The position numbers and the translations under genes were made by a program. 64,000 bases of DNA from Amphiduros pacificus (taxonomy: Eukaryota > Annelida > Polychaeta > Phyllodocida > Hesionidae): NCBI GenBank assembly GCA_949316495.1, contig OX439010.1, positions 16,734,809 to 16,798,808 on the forward strand, written 5' to 3'. Below the pieces are notes generated by a model. That model had not been told where the DNA came from. It saw only the letters and a list, made by a program, of their open reading frames with translations, and ran no database searches. Below, in pieces: positions 54,601-64,000 of the stretch (position 1 is the first letter of the stretch; the number at the start of each line of letters is the position of its first letter).

Positions 54601-57137
54601 ATGTATTCAATATTAGAGTAGTACCTACATGACCTAAGGACAGGCACCTATTTCGGTGTATATTTGATATCTCTTACTGTCAACGAACATGACAACTTGA
54701 CAGGATCATACACTGAGCAATTTGGAAAGAAATATGTCCCTTGTCAAAAACAATCTTATCTTCTATCTAGCAGAATTTTTAAGGTTTAACGGGGCGGAAA
54801 TGTTGTAAATAACAAATGTGTTTTTGTTTGGTTAGATCGTGTTTCCAGGTTTTTTTTTCGAGCAGACATGTTGAATTTATGCAGAAGATGCATGGAGCAT
54901 AGAGATTGCATTTGACAAGGTGATTGGGAAACGCCAGCTCCATCACAGAGCATCTGGTAGTGTTGCCATGGCAACCCAAATGCAGGCAACAGTAACTAGG
55001 GCTGTGCATTATACTATCATAGACCCTGTTTACAGCTCGTTGCCAGTTTTCTGAATGGTTGGCCGGCATTGCACAGACGCGAGATCATAACTGGGCTTAG
55101 AATGACCTGACATTCTTTGGAGAATGGTGGCAACAAATGCTCAAAATGACCCAACATTTACCCGGAGAACAGCCGGAAAACAGCCGCCAGTGTGAATTGT
55201 GATGGAAAAGGCAATTACTGGGATCAGCAGCGGTTGGTCGGGGTATGGTGAAAACATGAGTCAGGGTGTCCTCTCAAGAATGTTAAATAATGGCCACTAG
55301 GTGGCAGTCATTGCTGGACATGACAGCAGTTAAGTGAGGGTGTGGTTGAACTCTATCAGTGAAGTCTCATTATCTGACTGGGGCTATTATTCTCTGTGTA
55401 ACACATTGCCTCTTACAGTATATAGTTGGCATGATTATGTCAGAACATATCTGTCTAGTGATAGTAGCACAGATTTCATGACCTCATAATGGACTTCAAC
55501 ACTGAAAAACATCTTCTCTCTTTAAAAATGTCTTCTCTCTTTAAAAGTGAAGAGAGGAGTTGGCATGCACCTATAATACTACTACATACCATAAGTTTAT
55601 AATGTTTGTCCAGGAGGCATAGGTTTCAGTGGATGTGTACAGAATGAAAGCTTTTCAAGGATTTGTTATAATGCACTCACACATGCTTGGTCTGTATACA
55701 CTAACACACGTACAAACGGATGGTCCTGGTAAAAGGATCAGGTTAGAATAGAGAGCCTCTATCAGTGCTAAGAGCAAAGTTGGCTAGACTCTACTACGCA
55801 CCGCCTTGAGCAGGCTTTTATAAATTGTGGGGTTTGAAGGCCGTACATCTCAGGTTGTAGCAAGGTCACGAGGTGGCTGAACCAGACTGGGAGAGTGAGA
55901 TTTATGCGCTTGTAGATGACCCCGGAGCATGGAAGCCGGCACTATTTTATGCTCTAACAGCGCTATTAGGCCCCGGCGTTGTGTACCTGAGCTGATGGTG
56001 CAATGTAGACAAATTGTCCTGACAAAATATTACATGGCAAATATAACGAGGGCCGTCTCGCGGGAATAAATCAGTGTGCTCCATAAGGACACTGTTACAC
56101 ACTTGATCTTTGATAAATGGGAATCAGCCATTTAGATTAGTCTGCTCTTGAAGTATAGAGTTTTGATTGTCCTTCATTAAATGGTCAAACTTTATTATCT
56201 ATTCCCTTTATAAGAATACTGATCAGTGCATATATCTACAAGTGTTTTGATGATTATACAAGAAACTCTTTAATTTTTCAAAGTCTAGAATAACAGGTTG
56301 GGCAGGCCATCATGATATTCTTATTGTTGTTATGAAAACTCGCTCCTAGCCCAGACATGCAAGCTGTTGTTAGAAAGAACATGAGAATCAGATAAGGATC
56401 AGATATATTTTATTTGAAATGGCTGGATCACGGACATGTCTATGGCATAATTATGATGTGGATGATGATGATTATGAAGCATAATATGAATGTAAACCCA
56501 CAATCCTGGCTGCCGGCCAAACCATACTCCCTCAACCTTGATATTGTCATGTCTGCTGTGGCCCCAGCTCTCCTCACTGTGTGCTGTGTTAATTGTTAAA
56601 CTGGATATCAATATCATGTTTATGTGTAGTAAAGGCATGATTCTTGAGAAATTATTTTTTAATATGTCAAAATCCAAATGGTCATTTGGTCATGTTTAAT
56701 CAGGTCATGACATAGGATGGTCATGTTTTAACTCATGGAGATATTTTGATGGTAGGATTTGACTGATAATTGTATTTTCCAAAAGTACTGGAAAACAGAC
56801 TGTTTGATAAACAAATTGTAAAAAGACATTTTTTTTGTAATAAGTTTCAAATATATGTATTCTTTGTGTTTTCTGATAATAGTTAAATATGAAATAAGTG
56901 TAATTATATGTAAGTGTGTTAAAGCTGGTTTGTTGGGATTGAATATTGACGGTATGAATTTTGTGTGTTCCAGAATGAGATGTCCACGTCGCCTACAGTA
57001 GGTGCGTCTCAGGACGTGGGAGTGGAGACCAGTAATGTAGGTGTCGCCACTGACCCAGACTGCTTAGGGCCGTGTGAGCCCGGCACAAGTGTCATGCTGG
57101 AAGGAATAGTATGGACCGAAACAGAGAGTGGTAAGTA

Positions 57138-57211
<74 letters not shown>

Positions 57212-60200
57212 TAAAATCACCATCATTTACACAACCTGGACCTGTGACTATTGAAAACTGCTAAAGATAAAAGGGCCAAAAATTCAAATGATATTTTTGC
57301 CTGGACCTTTTTTCTGAGAAAATATTAAACATTTTGTATTTCAACTTCTTACGCATAAAAAAAATTATTTGATCAAAAATTCCCTTTTAAAGATTAAAAA
57401 GTAATGTAAATTTGATGAAGAGATCAGGCTAAAATATTGGTATAGGACGGTTTGGTGTATTACGTGCAAGACAGGCTTGTGGTAAATGGCACGGGGCCAG
57501 ACCAGCTTGTCATTGGTTGCCAAAGCCCACGGCTCGCATCTCGCTGGCGATGAGTATATCTGCCGCATCTGCTGCTGTGGTATTCATCATGTGAACCGCA
57601 GGACTTACTGCTGTCTTCTGCTTCCAAACAAGATGGATCGCTATTAAGGGATTGTTCTGCCCTTTCATGCAAATTATAAAAAGAAAACTTCTCTCAAAGA
57701 TGGGAGGACTGAAGGGACCTGTTTTCTTATTGGCAAATTATATTGTGTTTAAATAAATGTTTTGATAGCATGAGAAGTGGCATTAATTTTGAATCGATTC
57801 AGGCCTTGAACTAAGCACAAAGATAGAGATGAGAGGAGAAAAGCTATACAATTTTTGGTAAAACATAGTTTGATAAAATCAATAGGTAAATAAATGCGAA
57901 CATACTATGTTCATAAGATAGGCAGACTACACAACACACCAGAGCAAGAGTCTATATAATGATTTAGCTTCAGGCAGAAGAGTGTAGTTTTTTTTATCTC
58001 CTGGTAATGTTTTATATGTAATCGTGACACTTGACATATATGCAGCTTCGTAGATGATTTGATGGAATACCTGGGGGCTTGAAAAACGCTACGCAAATAA
58101 ATACACATGTCTCTTGCAAGTCGTGTCAAAATGTCAGCCCCTAAAAAAATTTAGTGTTGCATAAAGGCAAGTAGGTGGTCGGTTTGATTACGTTTGACGT
58201 GGAGCAGGAAAGCGAGCAATTAATGCTTGGCTCTTAGGATATTGGCCTGCTTAGGTGTAGCAGGCCAGACGGTACTTGACATGTCGGGTCGCACCTCGGC
58301 CCGACCCGTGGGCACACTCTATACACTCAATGGGGCGATCGCATGCGACCACAAATTTCCAGTACTCAGTAATGAAAAGGATAAATTTGTGGCAGACGAA
58401 AAAAGGGGGGGTGGAGAAAAAAATAGGCATGGAATGGAAGGAGGCGTTGGTTTGCCACAGATTAGATTTAGGATGGGCGAGATCATGTGAATGCCGGCGG
58501 AAATTATGCCATCGGCAGTGATTGGTGGGAGCTCGAGTCACGGCCAGACTTGGCTAATGTGCTGTGAAAATGTTACCAAGGCTTCGGTTGAGATCTAACA
58601 AATCCTTGCGTCTTTCTAGTCAGGGAGAATCCAGCAGACTGGCGTCTCAGATGTGGACGCCAGGCTTGCATTGAACGTCACTCCCTTTCAATCCTGAGAT
58701 AGACCTTTTTCCTATGGTTACTGTGGATTATTTTGAACAGAAAAAAGGGCCTGTAAAAAAAAGGTCATTAATTAGGGATGACACACTCAGCTAGGATAGA
58801 TGCGTGTATATATCATCGTCATTATCAGTAGCAGTAGCTCGTAAAGTCTTTGTTTGGAGACTGGCAGTAAAAAGCAGTTATTTTAACAAGAGGCACAGCA
58901 TATTGAATGTAAATAGGGGGTTTACATCCTGGTATTTAGTAGTCTCCCATCCTGGTATTAAGTGTGTTCCGATATGATATATAGCCCTTTATTGTGGCAG
59001 CCATGTTTGGTTTTGCCCGGGTCTGTGTAGAGTACACACACATGTCACAGTGGAGATCAATATGACAGATTGACCTACATAGTAGGAAGTTAGGCCGTGT
59101 TTCAGATGGCGACAAGACAGGGCCCATTCTCACGCAGACAATCCATCTCAACAACATGGGCAACAGACAGCACCGATATTCAAATAGCATTGTCACATCT
59201 GTTGCAAAAATGTGAATAGAAAACCTGCAATTTGAACATGTTGCATGTAACATGCATGTAATAAAGTCGTGTTTACTTCATTGTTGCATGTGTAACCTCC
59301 TCTGATAGTCAGAGTGCCAGACAAGAAAGCATTCGTAAAGATGTGTACTGTTAAAAAGAAAGATTCTATCCTTAATCAACTTGATGAATATATTGGCACG
59401 GGTTCAATCTGTACATTATGGCAGCCATTGTGCGGCTTCATGTGGCGGTTGATAACACTGACCCGCTCTACAAAACACAATAAAAGGCACCACGGTGCAG
59501 CCGGTATATCGCCGACAATCTCCTACAATGCAGCACGTAAAATTTTGATGCTTGCATAATGACGGAATAGCGTGTCGAACATAAAAACGTGACGAGAACT
59601 TCTATCTTCCTGTGATGGCAGTCTTGTTCAGTAATTGATGTTTACCTAGGAAGAAGAAGAAGAGAGAGAAAAAAAATAGCTCTTCATCTACTCAAATTTG
59701 AAACGCTATAATGTGCCGTATTTTATCCACAATGATTTAGTTCATGAGATTTGAATTGGGCTGGAATTGGTGTAATTGTCCTAACTGCACAGGTGTAATT
59801 GCAATGTTCTGCCCAAAGATTGCAATGGTGGGGGGGGGGGGGGGGGGGGAGAACTTTAAGCAGCCTCATTTCCGCTCAGCCAATTTGAGTGAATGAGTCG
59901 ACATTAAGAACAGCGTGGCTGGCCCTGATGACAGAGGCAATATAAGAGTATTGACGACTTGTAGATAGAACGTCTTAATGTGGCCGGGTGTAGTGCCCTG
60001 ACTCGCCCATCAAGTTGGCTTGTAGACACTTTATTGCCATGATCACAATCAATTTGCTGCATTTAGCAGAGGCTGGTGAATGGCAGCAAACTTGCCCTTA
60101 AATCAATGCCAGCTTCTCTCCCCCCCCCCCCCCCCCCCCCTCTCCTCCCCCCCTCTCGTCTCGTCTGCAGCCATGCCAGTCTCGGAGCATTTTTTTAACG

Positions 60201-62420
60201 AGACTGCGAGGCTTGAATGACATAGGAGAGCAATTTCTTGTGGAAGGTTTGAGGGGAGGGGGGGGGATAGAAGCCTAAGACGTGAGAGTCTTATGTGTAT
60301 GCACATTGGCTGGTGGATGAAAGCAGATGGCAGTGCTGTGAAGAGCATACTCAAAGACACGTCTATTATGCCTAACGCTTTGCCGCGCCAGACGAAGCTA
60401 ATAGAAAAGCACACTCAGATATTGGAGAGACTTTCAAAGGCCATAGCAACTCCTATGGAATAACTTGACTCTCTTTGTTATTAAATAAACAGCTTCCTTT
60501 CCCTCCTGTTTACTTATACAGTATTATACATGGCAAGAATACATATTTTTTCTTCTTTTTTTTTTCTTTTTTCTTTTTTTCTGTGATTGCAATGTGTTAG
60601 ATTCGTAAAAAAATTGAGCTTGCAAGGAAGGCTTTTATTTCCAGTCAAGCTTCACATACAAAGTCCCTCAGTCGAGACTGATAAGTCATTTTTTGTCAAT
60701 TTTTACCATCCCCAGTCACCGTATACTGACAGAGCTCACAGCCATTATCATAGAGAACTGTATCTTTGTCTCATTCATCAGCAGTCATTTCAGTTGTCAC
60801 AGGTTCAGACATTTTGCTCATTCAGAAATTTTCATTATTATATATTATATATGTGCAGTATTATAATGGGTATTTTTTATATGAATTTTTGCAGGTGTTC
60901 TGGTCGTGAATGTGACGTGGCGAGGGAAAACTTATGTTGGTACACTTCTTGACGCCACCAGGAATGACTGGGCACCACCAAGGTAAGCTAATCCTGAAAG
61001 ATTCCTCTTTTGAAATATCCAATTTGACTTTGCACAGTTTTTGAATTGGCTTAGACTTTGAGACTTCCATGGACACTTGTTAGGTCATTTTCAACAATCT
61101 CGTATAAAATGATATGAAATGATTTTTGATTATGTAGTTTGACAAAATTAACTGATAAGTTTAGTAAAAATGTTTTTCTTTTAATGTGGTTTCAGATTCA
61201 GCTGTGATTCTCCCACCAGTGACCTTGAAGTACGGACTCCTAAAGGTCGTGGAAAGAGAAGAGCAGCCACTGCCAATATCTCCCTCAATGAGAATGCTCT
61301 CGGTGATACCAGAAAGCTCCGAAAGGGTCGGTCCACAGGACGCAACAATAACTTTACTGCACCCCCAAGCCCTGCAAAGTCAGACGTTTCTGTCGGAGTG
61401 AAAAGAAAAGGGCGCAGCGCAGATTTAGAAAATGAGAAGGCCTCAAAACGAAGTCGTTCAAATTCACGGAATACGCCAACAGGAAATGATAACGAAAATC
61501 CACAACTCATAGAATGCCCAGAGCCAAATTGTAACAAGAAATACAAGCATATAAACGGGTTACGGTATCATCAGACCCACGCCCATCAAAACAGTGAGGT
61601 TCAAGCTGATGATAATAGCGAAGAAATGAAAGACGCTAGCTCCGAGGAGAGTGGTCCTCACTCACCAGGTGGAGCCTCTGTGAAAAGTGACAAACAGAGC
61701 TCTGCAAAGCGGAGTAATAAACGCAGCAAACCCGTCGTGAACACTGAAATAGATGAGGATGATTTACCTCTCAGCACTAGTATACAGAGTCCAAAGAAAA
61801 TCAAAGAAGACATTCACAATTCTAGTAGTACGACGAACACTCCCGTCAAAGAAGCTAAAAGTAAATCGGAAGCAGCAAAGAAAGAGAGTGACTCAAAAAA
61901 GGGTGATAAATCACAGACTGTTGAAAACGGAAGTTCTAGTAAGAACGCTAGTACGAACAATATGTATCAGATCTCAGGTGCTGCCCTCTTGGGCACAACG
62001 ACGACGACGGTGGCGTCGCAGGCGAGCCAGGTGACGGCGGGAGGAACTACCCAGCTGACCGTCACCACGGTTCCCGTGACTGTCGCTCCTACTGCTATTC
62101 TCACTGTGCCAGAAGTCAAATTAGAAAAGGACGATAAGAAAAAGAAAGGTGATAAAAGTGATAAGTCGAAAGGCAAGACAGCCGTATCATCAGCGAGGCC
62201 TATCATGCCAGCCCCGATAACTGTAACAACTCTTGCCCCAGTGACCACTCATTCGCAGATCTCAACGGCAGCTACTGGTACTTCAAACCTTAAACCCATC
62301 CAGCCCAAGCCCACCATCATGGGTGAGCCGTCCAACGTGAGTCAAGCTCTCGCTGGCCTCAAAGACTCCAAGAAACCAAAGAAAAAGAAGAAGGACAAAG
62401 AACAGACTCTGGCTCAGATT

Positions 62421-62467
<47 letters not shown>

Positions 62468-64000
62468 TCATCATGCTGTGCAACAACAACAACAACAGCA
62501 ACATCAACATCAACAACAGCAGCATAAAGCTGCACACAAAGATACAGCCTTGCCCATCCAAATCAAACAAGAGCCACAGCCACTCAAACCAGAATCCACT
62601 TCTGTTATCAAATCCACATCTTCCCCTTTAAAGTATGGTACAGACTCTGTCGATAATCGGACTCGAGAGCCGGGGGCCAAGTTGCCCCCGGATATTACCA
62701 AATCCATAGCACCTGGCAAAGAAATCAAAATAGAACCTGGTACTCAGAAAGCTGGAGGTGACCCGTCTCGCATGGCGAGGCCTCCCTCCAGTCTAAGCAT
62801 AAACTCACCACTCCAGGTAGCCACAGATAATCGGGACCATACCGGTGACGCCCAAAGTCCGGCGTACTCGGACATATCAGACGAGAGCGCCCCCACTCTG
62901 GAGATTGAGAACCAGGTGAAGCCCAAGGAGGATGATAAACCTGGGTCTGGGGAAAACAAATCTGGCGATCGCCAGTCAGAACATTCCATGGCCAACCCTT
63001 ACTCGATGTACCACTCTTACTATGGCCAGCCACCCTATCTGATCCCAGCCGTCACGCCCAGCCAGTCTAGCCAGTCCTCCCAAAACTCCGGATCTCGGCA
63101 GTCCACTCCCAAGCCCGCCGAGGCAGAGGGAGGCGAGAAGCCAGAGGGTCCGGTGAGGAAGGAGGCCAAGCAGGAAACCGCAGAACATAAAGACGGCAGC
63201 GGCAAAGATGAGGGTGCTAAGAATGGGCAGATGTCAGAGTACCAAGCTCAGCAGCAGAAAATGCTGCAGTCACAAATGTATCAGCAGTATCAGTATTACG
63301 GTTACGTGGACCACGCCTCGCAGCACATGCACCTCATGGCTAATGACCCGCACTATCGGCAACAGCATGAGAAGATGGTGGAGGAGCAGAAGCGACGCCA
63401 GGAACTGGGGGACAAGAAGCAGCAAGGGGGCGCCGAGAAGGGTTCGGGGGACTGTGATAGAGGCAAGGGGGAGGCTCGACCCCACGAGGCAGCGGGGAAG
63501 GGGTCCCACCCCGGCCAGCCCGCCTCCAAGTCTCAGGGACCAGTCGACAGCAAACACTCGCCTCACTCCAACCCACCGGCACTCATCTCCGAGAAGGAGA
63601 GGAAGATGAGAGAGCTGGAGAGAAACGAAAGAGTAGAGGCTTCTCTGAAAGAGAAACAAAACGAAACGCATCAGATTCTAAAAGAGAACCATGAGCTGAA
63701 GAATCAGATGGAGCGTGGAAACTACGAGCGCGCTGTGTTACAGGAGACGCAGCAGGAGGAGTTGCGGCAGTATTACATGTACCAGCAGCGCCAGATGCTG
63801 CAGCAGCAGTACCGCGGCATGTCCGACGAGGAGAAGAGGAAGATGTACGTCAAGAACAGCGGTATGCCCTCTCCCGGTCAGAGGCCCGAGGCAGTAGCCA
63901 CAGCAGCAGCTGTAGCAGCCACGGGCCACAAAGAAAAACACAGCAGCACGCCAAAAGACAGTGGAAAGCACATGGGTGATAACAGTGACAGAGACGGGTC
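50840..64000 (+). CDS. ZNF609: ZNF608/ZNF609 (scribbler/brakeless) family transcriptional regulator, 3' end missing
   Basis: Spliced gene with four visible coding exons: 50840-51679, 56974-57130, 60895-60982 and 61196-64000, running off the right edge. The joined frame is open for about 1296 codons. Family landmarks in order are: an acidic motif [17 protein letters not shown] (about residues 44-60); the block with [37 protein letters not shown] and [10 protein letters not shown] (about 295-373); one C2H2 finger (Cys469, Cys474, His487, His492); [12 protein letters not shown]; a Gln/His tract (about 771-805); and SPAYSDISD. Most of the rest is Ser/Lys/Gln-rich and likely disordered. Vertebrate ZNF609 is a nuclear factor reported to act with cohesin loader and Integrator, and Drosophila scribbler is a corepressor; those roles are family knowledge. 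The symbol stands for the single ZNF608/609 orthologue group. Human ZNF609 is about 1400 residues, so a few hundred C-terminal codons are probably missing here. Confidence 0.95.
53603..53812. promoter_or_regulatory. Cluster of seven TGAGAGAGT motifs (GAGA-type elements)
   Basis: TGAGAGAGT occurs at 53603, 53643, 53669, 53714, 53742, 53781 and 53804. Spacings alternate between about 40 and about 26 bp, so every second copy is 62-73 bp apart. This may be the relic of a dimeric minisatellite or a functional cluster of GAGA elements. Interspersed sequence between the motifs is not conserved. Confidence 0.5.
55294..55307 (+). promoter_or_regulatory. CTCF-type binding site, CCACTAGGTGGCAG
   Basis: CCACTAGGTGGCAG matches every position of the bilaterian CTCF core CCASYAGRKGGCRS, and the preceding TGG also fits the longer vertebrate consensus. 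It lies inside the intron after the first coding exon, on the + strand. Binding is an inference from the motif. Confidence 0.6.
56974..57130 (+). CDS. ZNF609: Coding exon 2 of the ZNF608/609-like gene
   Basis: 157 nt, entered in phase 0 after ttccag and left in phase 1 at GAGAGTG|GTAAGT. It encodes NEMSTSP at its start and the family-specific stretch [18 protein letters not shown] followed by [13 protein letters not shown]. Human ZNF609 has the near-identical [16 protein letters not shown] and LEGIVWQETEDG. An (AT)n array starts 10 nt into the following intron. Confidence 0.96.
57141..57209. repeat. (AT)n microsatellite beside a splice donor
   Basis: About 69 bp of uninterrupted AT beginning 10 nt after the donor of coding exon 2. 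The frame through the donor reads a Tyr-Ile run that is not part of the protein. Confidence 0.94.
59830..59849. repeat. G20 homopolymer
   Basis: Twenty consecutive G on the coding strand of intron 2, flanked by GGT and AGAAC. It could form a G-quadruplex in DNA or nascent RNA; the length is likely to be unreliable in the assembly. Confidence 0.85.
60120..60140. repeat. C21 homopolymer in a C/T-rich tract
   Basis: About 21 consecutive C followed by tctcctcccccc. It lies 270 bp downstream of the G20 run on the same strand, so the two could pair in the transcript. Confidence 0.85.
60895..60982 (+). CDS. ZNF609: Coding exon 3 of the ZNF608/609-like gene
   Basis: 88 nt, entered in phase 1 and left in phase 2 (CACCAAG|GTAAGC). 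It completes a split Gly and encodes [19 protein letters not shown] followed by ATRNDWAPP. Human ZNF609 reads [19 protein letters not shown] then CTRHDWAPP. This is the most conserved part of the protein outside the zinc finger. Confidence 0.96.
60983..61195 (+). other. Intron between coding exons 3 and 4 (213 bp)
   Basis: Short AT-rich intron, GTAAGC donor and gtttcag acceptor, phase 2. It contrasts with the 3.8-kb and 5.3-kb introns before it. Confidence 0.93.
61196..64000 (+). CDS. ZNF609: Large coding exon 4 of the ZNF608/609-like gene, open to the window edge
   Basis: The first base completes a split Arg, then [11 protein letters not shown] follows. The frame stays open for 934 further codons with no stop and is cut by the window end. 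It contains the single C2H2 finger at 61515-61586 (C-x4-C-x12-H-x4-H, with [10 protein letters not shown] between the Cys and His pairs). A Thr/Val-rich stretch (about 61980-62110) follows, then [13 protein letters not shown] (about 62291-62329), a Lys-rich run, a Gln/His tract, [11 protein letters not shown] (about 62861-62893), and a Tyr/Gln-rich part ([10 protein letters not shown]). A Glu/Lys/Gln-rich likely coiled coil lies near 63590-63850. Codon use becomes GC-richer toward the 3' end. No frameshift was seen. Confidence 0.95.
62421..62525 (+). repeat. Gln/His tract encoded by mixed CAG/CAA/CAT triplets
   Basis: 35 codons within exon 4: 15 Gln, three His, Ala-Val, seven Gln, then alternating His/Gln ending in His. 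The CAG and CAA codons are interspersed; the longest pure CAG run is six. Such tracts vary in length between species and are absent from the aligned part of human ZNF609 as I recall it. Confidence 0.9.

Larger units (their letters stand above)
51680..56973 (+). other. Intron between coding exons 1 and 2 (5.3 kb)
   Basis: GTATGT donor at 51680 and cag acceptor ending at 56973, phase 0. It holds a seven-copy TGAGAGAGT cluster (53603-53812), a near-perfect CTCF core (55294-55307), CCAAT/ATTGG strings near 53532, and otherwise unremarkable AT-rich sequence. No internal coding exon was recognised. Confidence 0.85.
57131..60894 (+). other. Intron between coding exons 2 and 3 (3.8 kb)
   Basis: Strong GTAAGT donor and tttttgcag acceptor, phase 1. 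It contains the (AT)n array at 57141-57209, a G20 run at 59830-59849 and a C21 run at 60120-60140, plus T-rich sequence near 60548-60580. No internal exon was recognised. Confidence 0.85.

Noticed and set aside
62283-62570. A Leu-rich minus-strand frame resembling a membrane segment
   Set aside because: It is the reverse reading of the CAG/CAA tract in exon 4, which gives CTG/TTG leucine runs.
63208-63609. A 133-codon Arg/Ser-rich + strand frame, and the overlapping minus-strand frame at 63270-63671
   Set aside because: Both are out of frame with the conserved ZNF608/609 reading, which stays open through the same bases.
1-64000. CRISPR arrays, bacterial operons, retroviral or Polinton-like elements
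   Set aside because: The regular repeats have no unique spacers, and no reverse transcriptase, integrase, capsid, protease or polymerase motifs were seen in any listed frame.

Overview
The window reads as nuclear DNA from an invertebrate animal, most likely a lophotrochozoan and plausibly a mollusc. It is AT-rich and repeat-rich with very low gene density. It carries a tRNA-derived SINE with an AAAC-type tail and part of one large intron-containing developmental gene. The species is an inference from repeat style and protein similarity; nothing in the window fixes it. No bacterial, organellar or viral genes were seen.

About 1-17.3 kb looks like a gene desert. It holds long (TA)n arrays, a ~200-bp tandem duplication (2093-2495), a tiny MITE-like element (5011-5092), and a ~1.9-kb minisatellite of 27-bp units with a higher-order duplication (15020-16950). 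From about 17.8 kb the sequence becomes more complex, with GC-richer islands. Two of these (17881-18100 and 41400-41832) carry CCAAT boxes and could be promoters or enhancers. The stretch to 50.8 kb is probably upstream regulatory DNA and/or a long first intron. It also holds a SINE with perfect 14-bp target-site duplications (38694-39043), a 15-bp minisatellite, a 40-bp minisatellite with a 120-bp trimer structure (46441-47190) and a hexanucleotide repeat.

The only protein-coding gene I can support starts at 50.8 kb on the + strand and runs off the right edge. It is an orthologue of vertebrate ZNF608/ZNF609 and Drosophila scribbler/brakeless. Four coding exons are visible (50840-51679, 56974-57130, 60895-60982, 61196-64000+) with intron phases 0, 1 and 2, giving about 1296 codons. 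The family signatures are the N-terminal acidic motif, the [11 protein letters not shown]...[14 protein letters not shown] block, the single C2H2 finger, the [12 protein letters not shown] motif and SPAYSDISD. The introns hold a near-perfect CTCF core site, a cluster of TGAGAGAGT motifs, an (AT)n array 10 nt from a splice donor, and facing poly-G and poly-C runs.

I found no clear new biological system. The points most worth following up are the CTCF site, the first coding exon as a counterpart of the circ-ZNF609 exon, the overlapping upstream ORF at the start codon, the microsatellite beside the splice donor, and the two minisatellites with higher-order structure.
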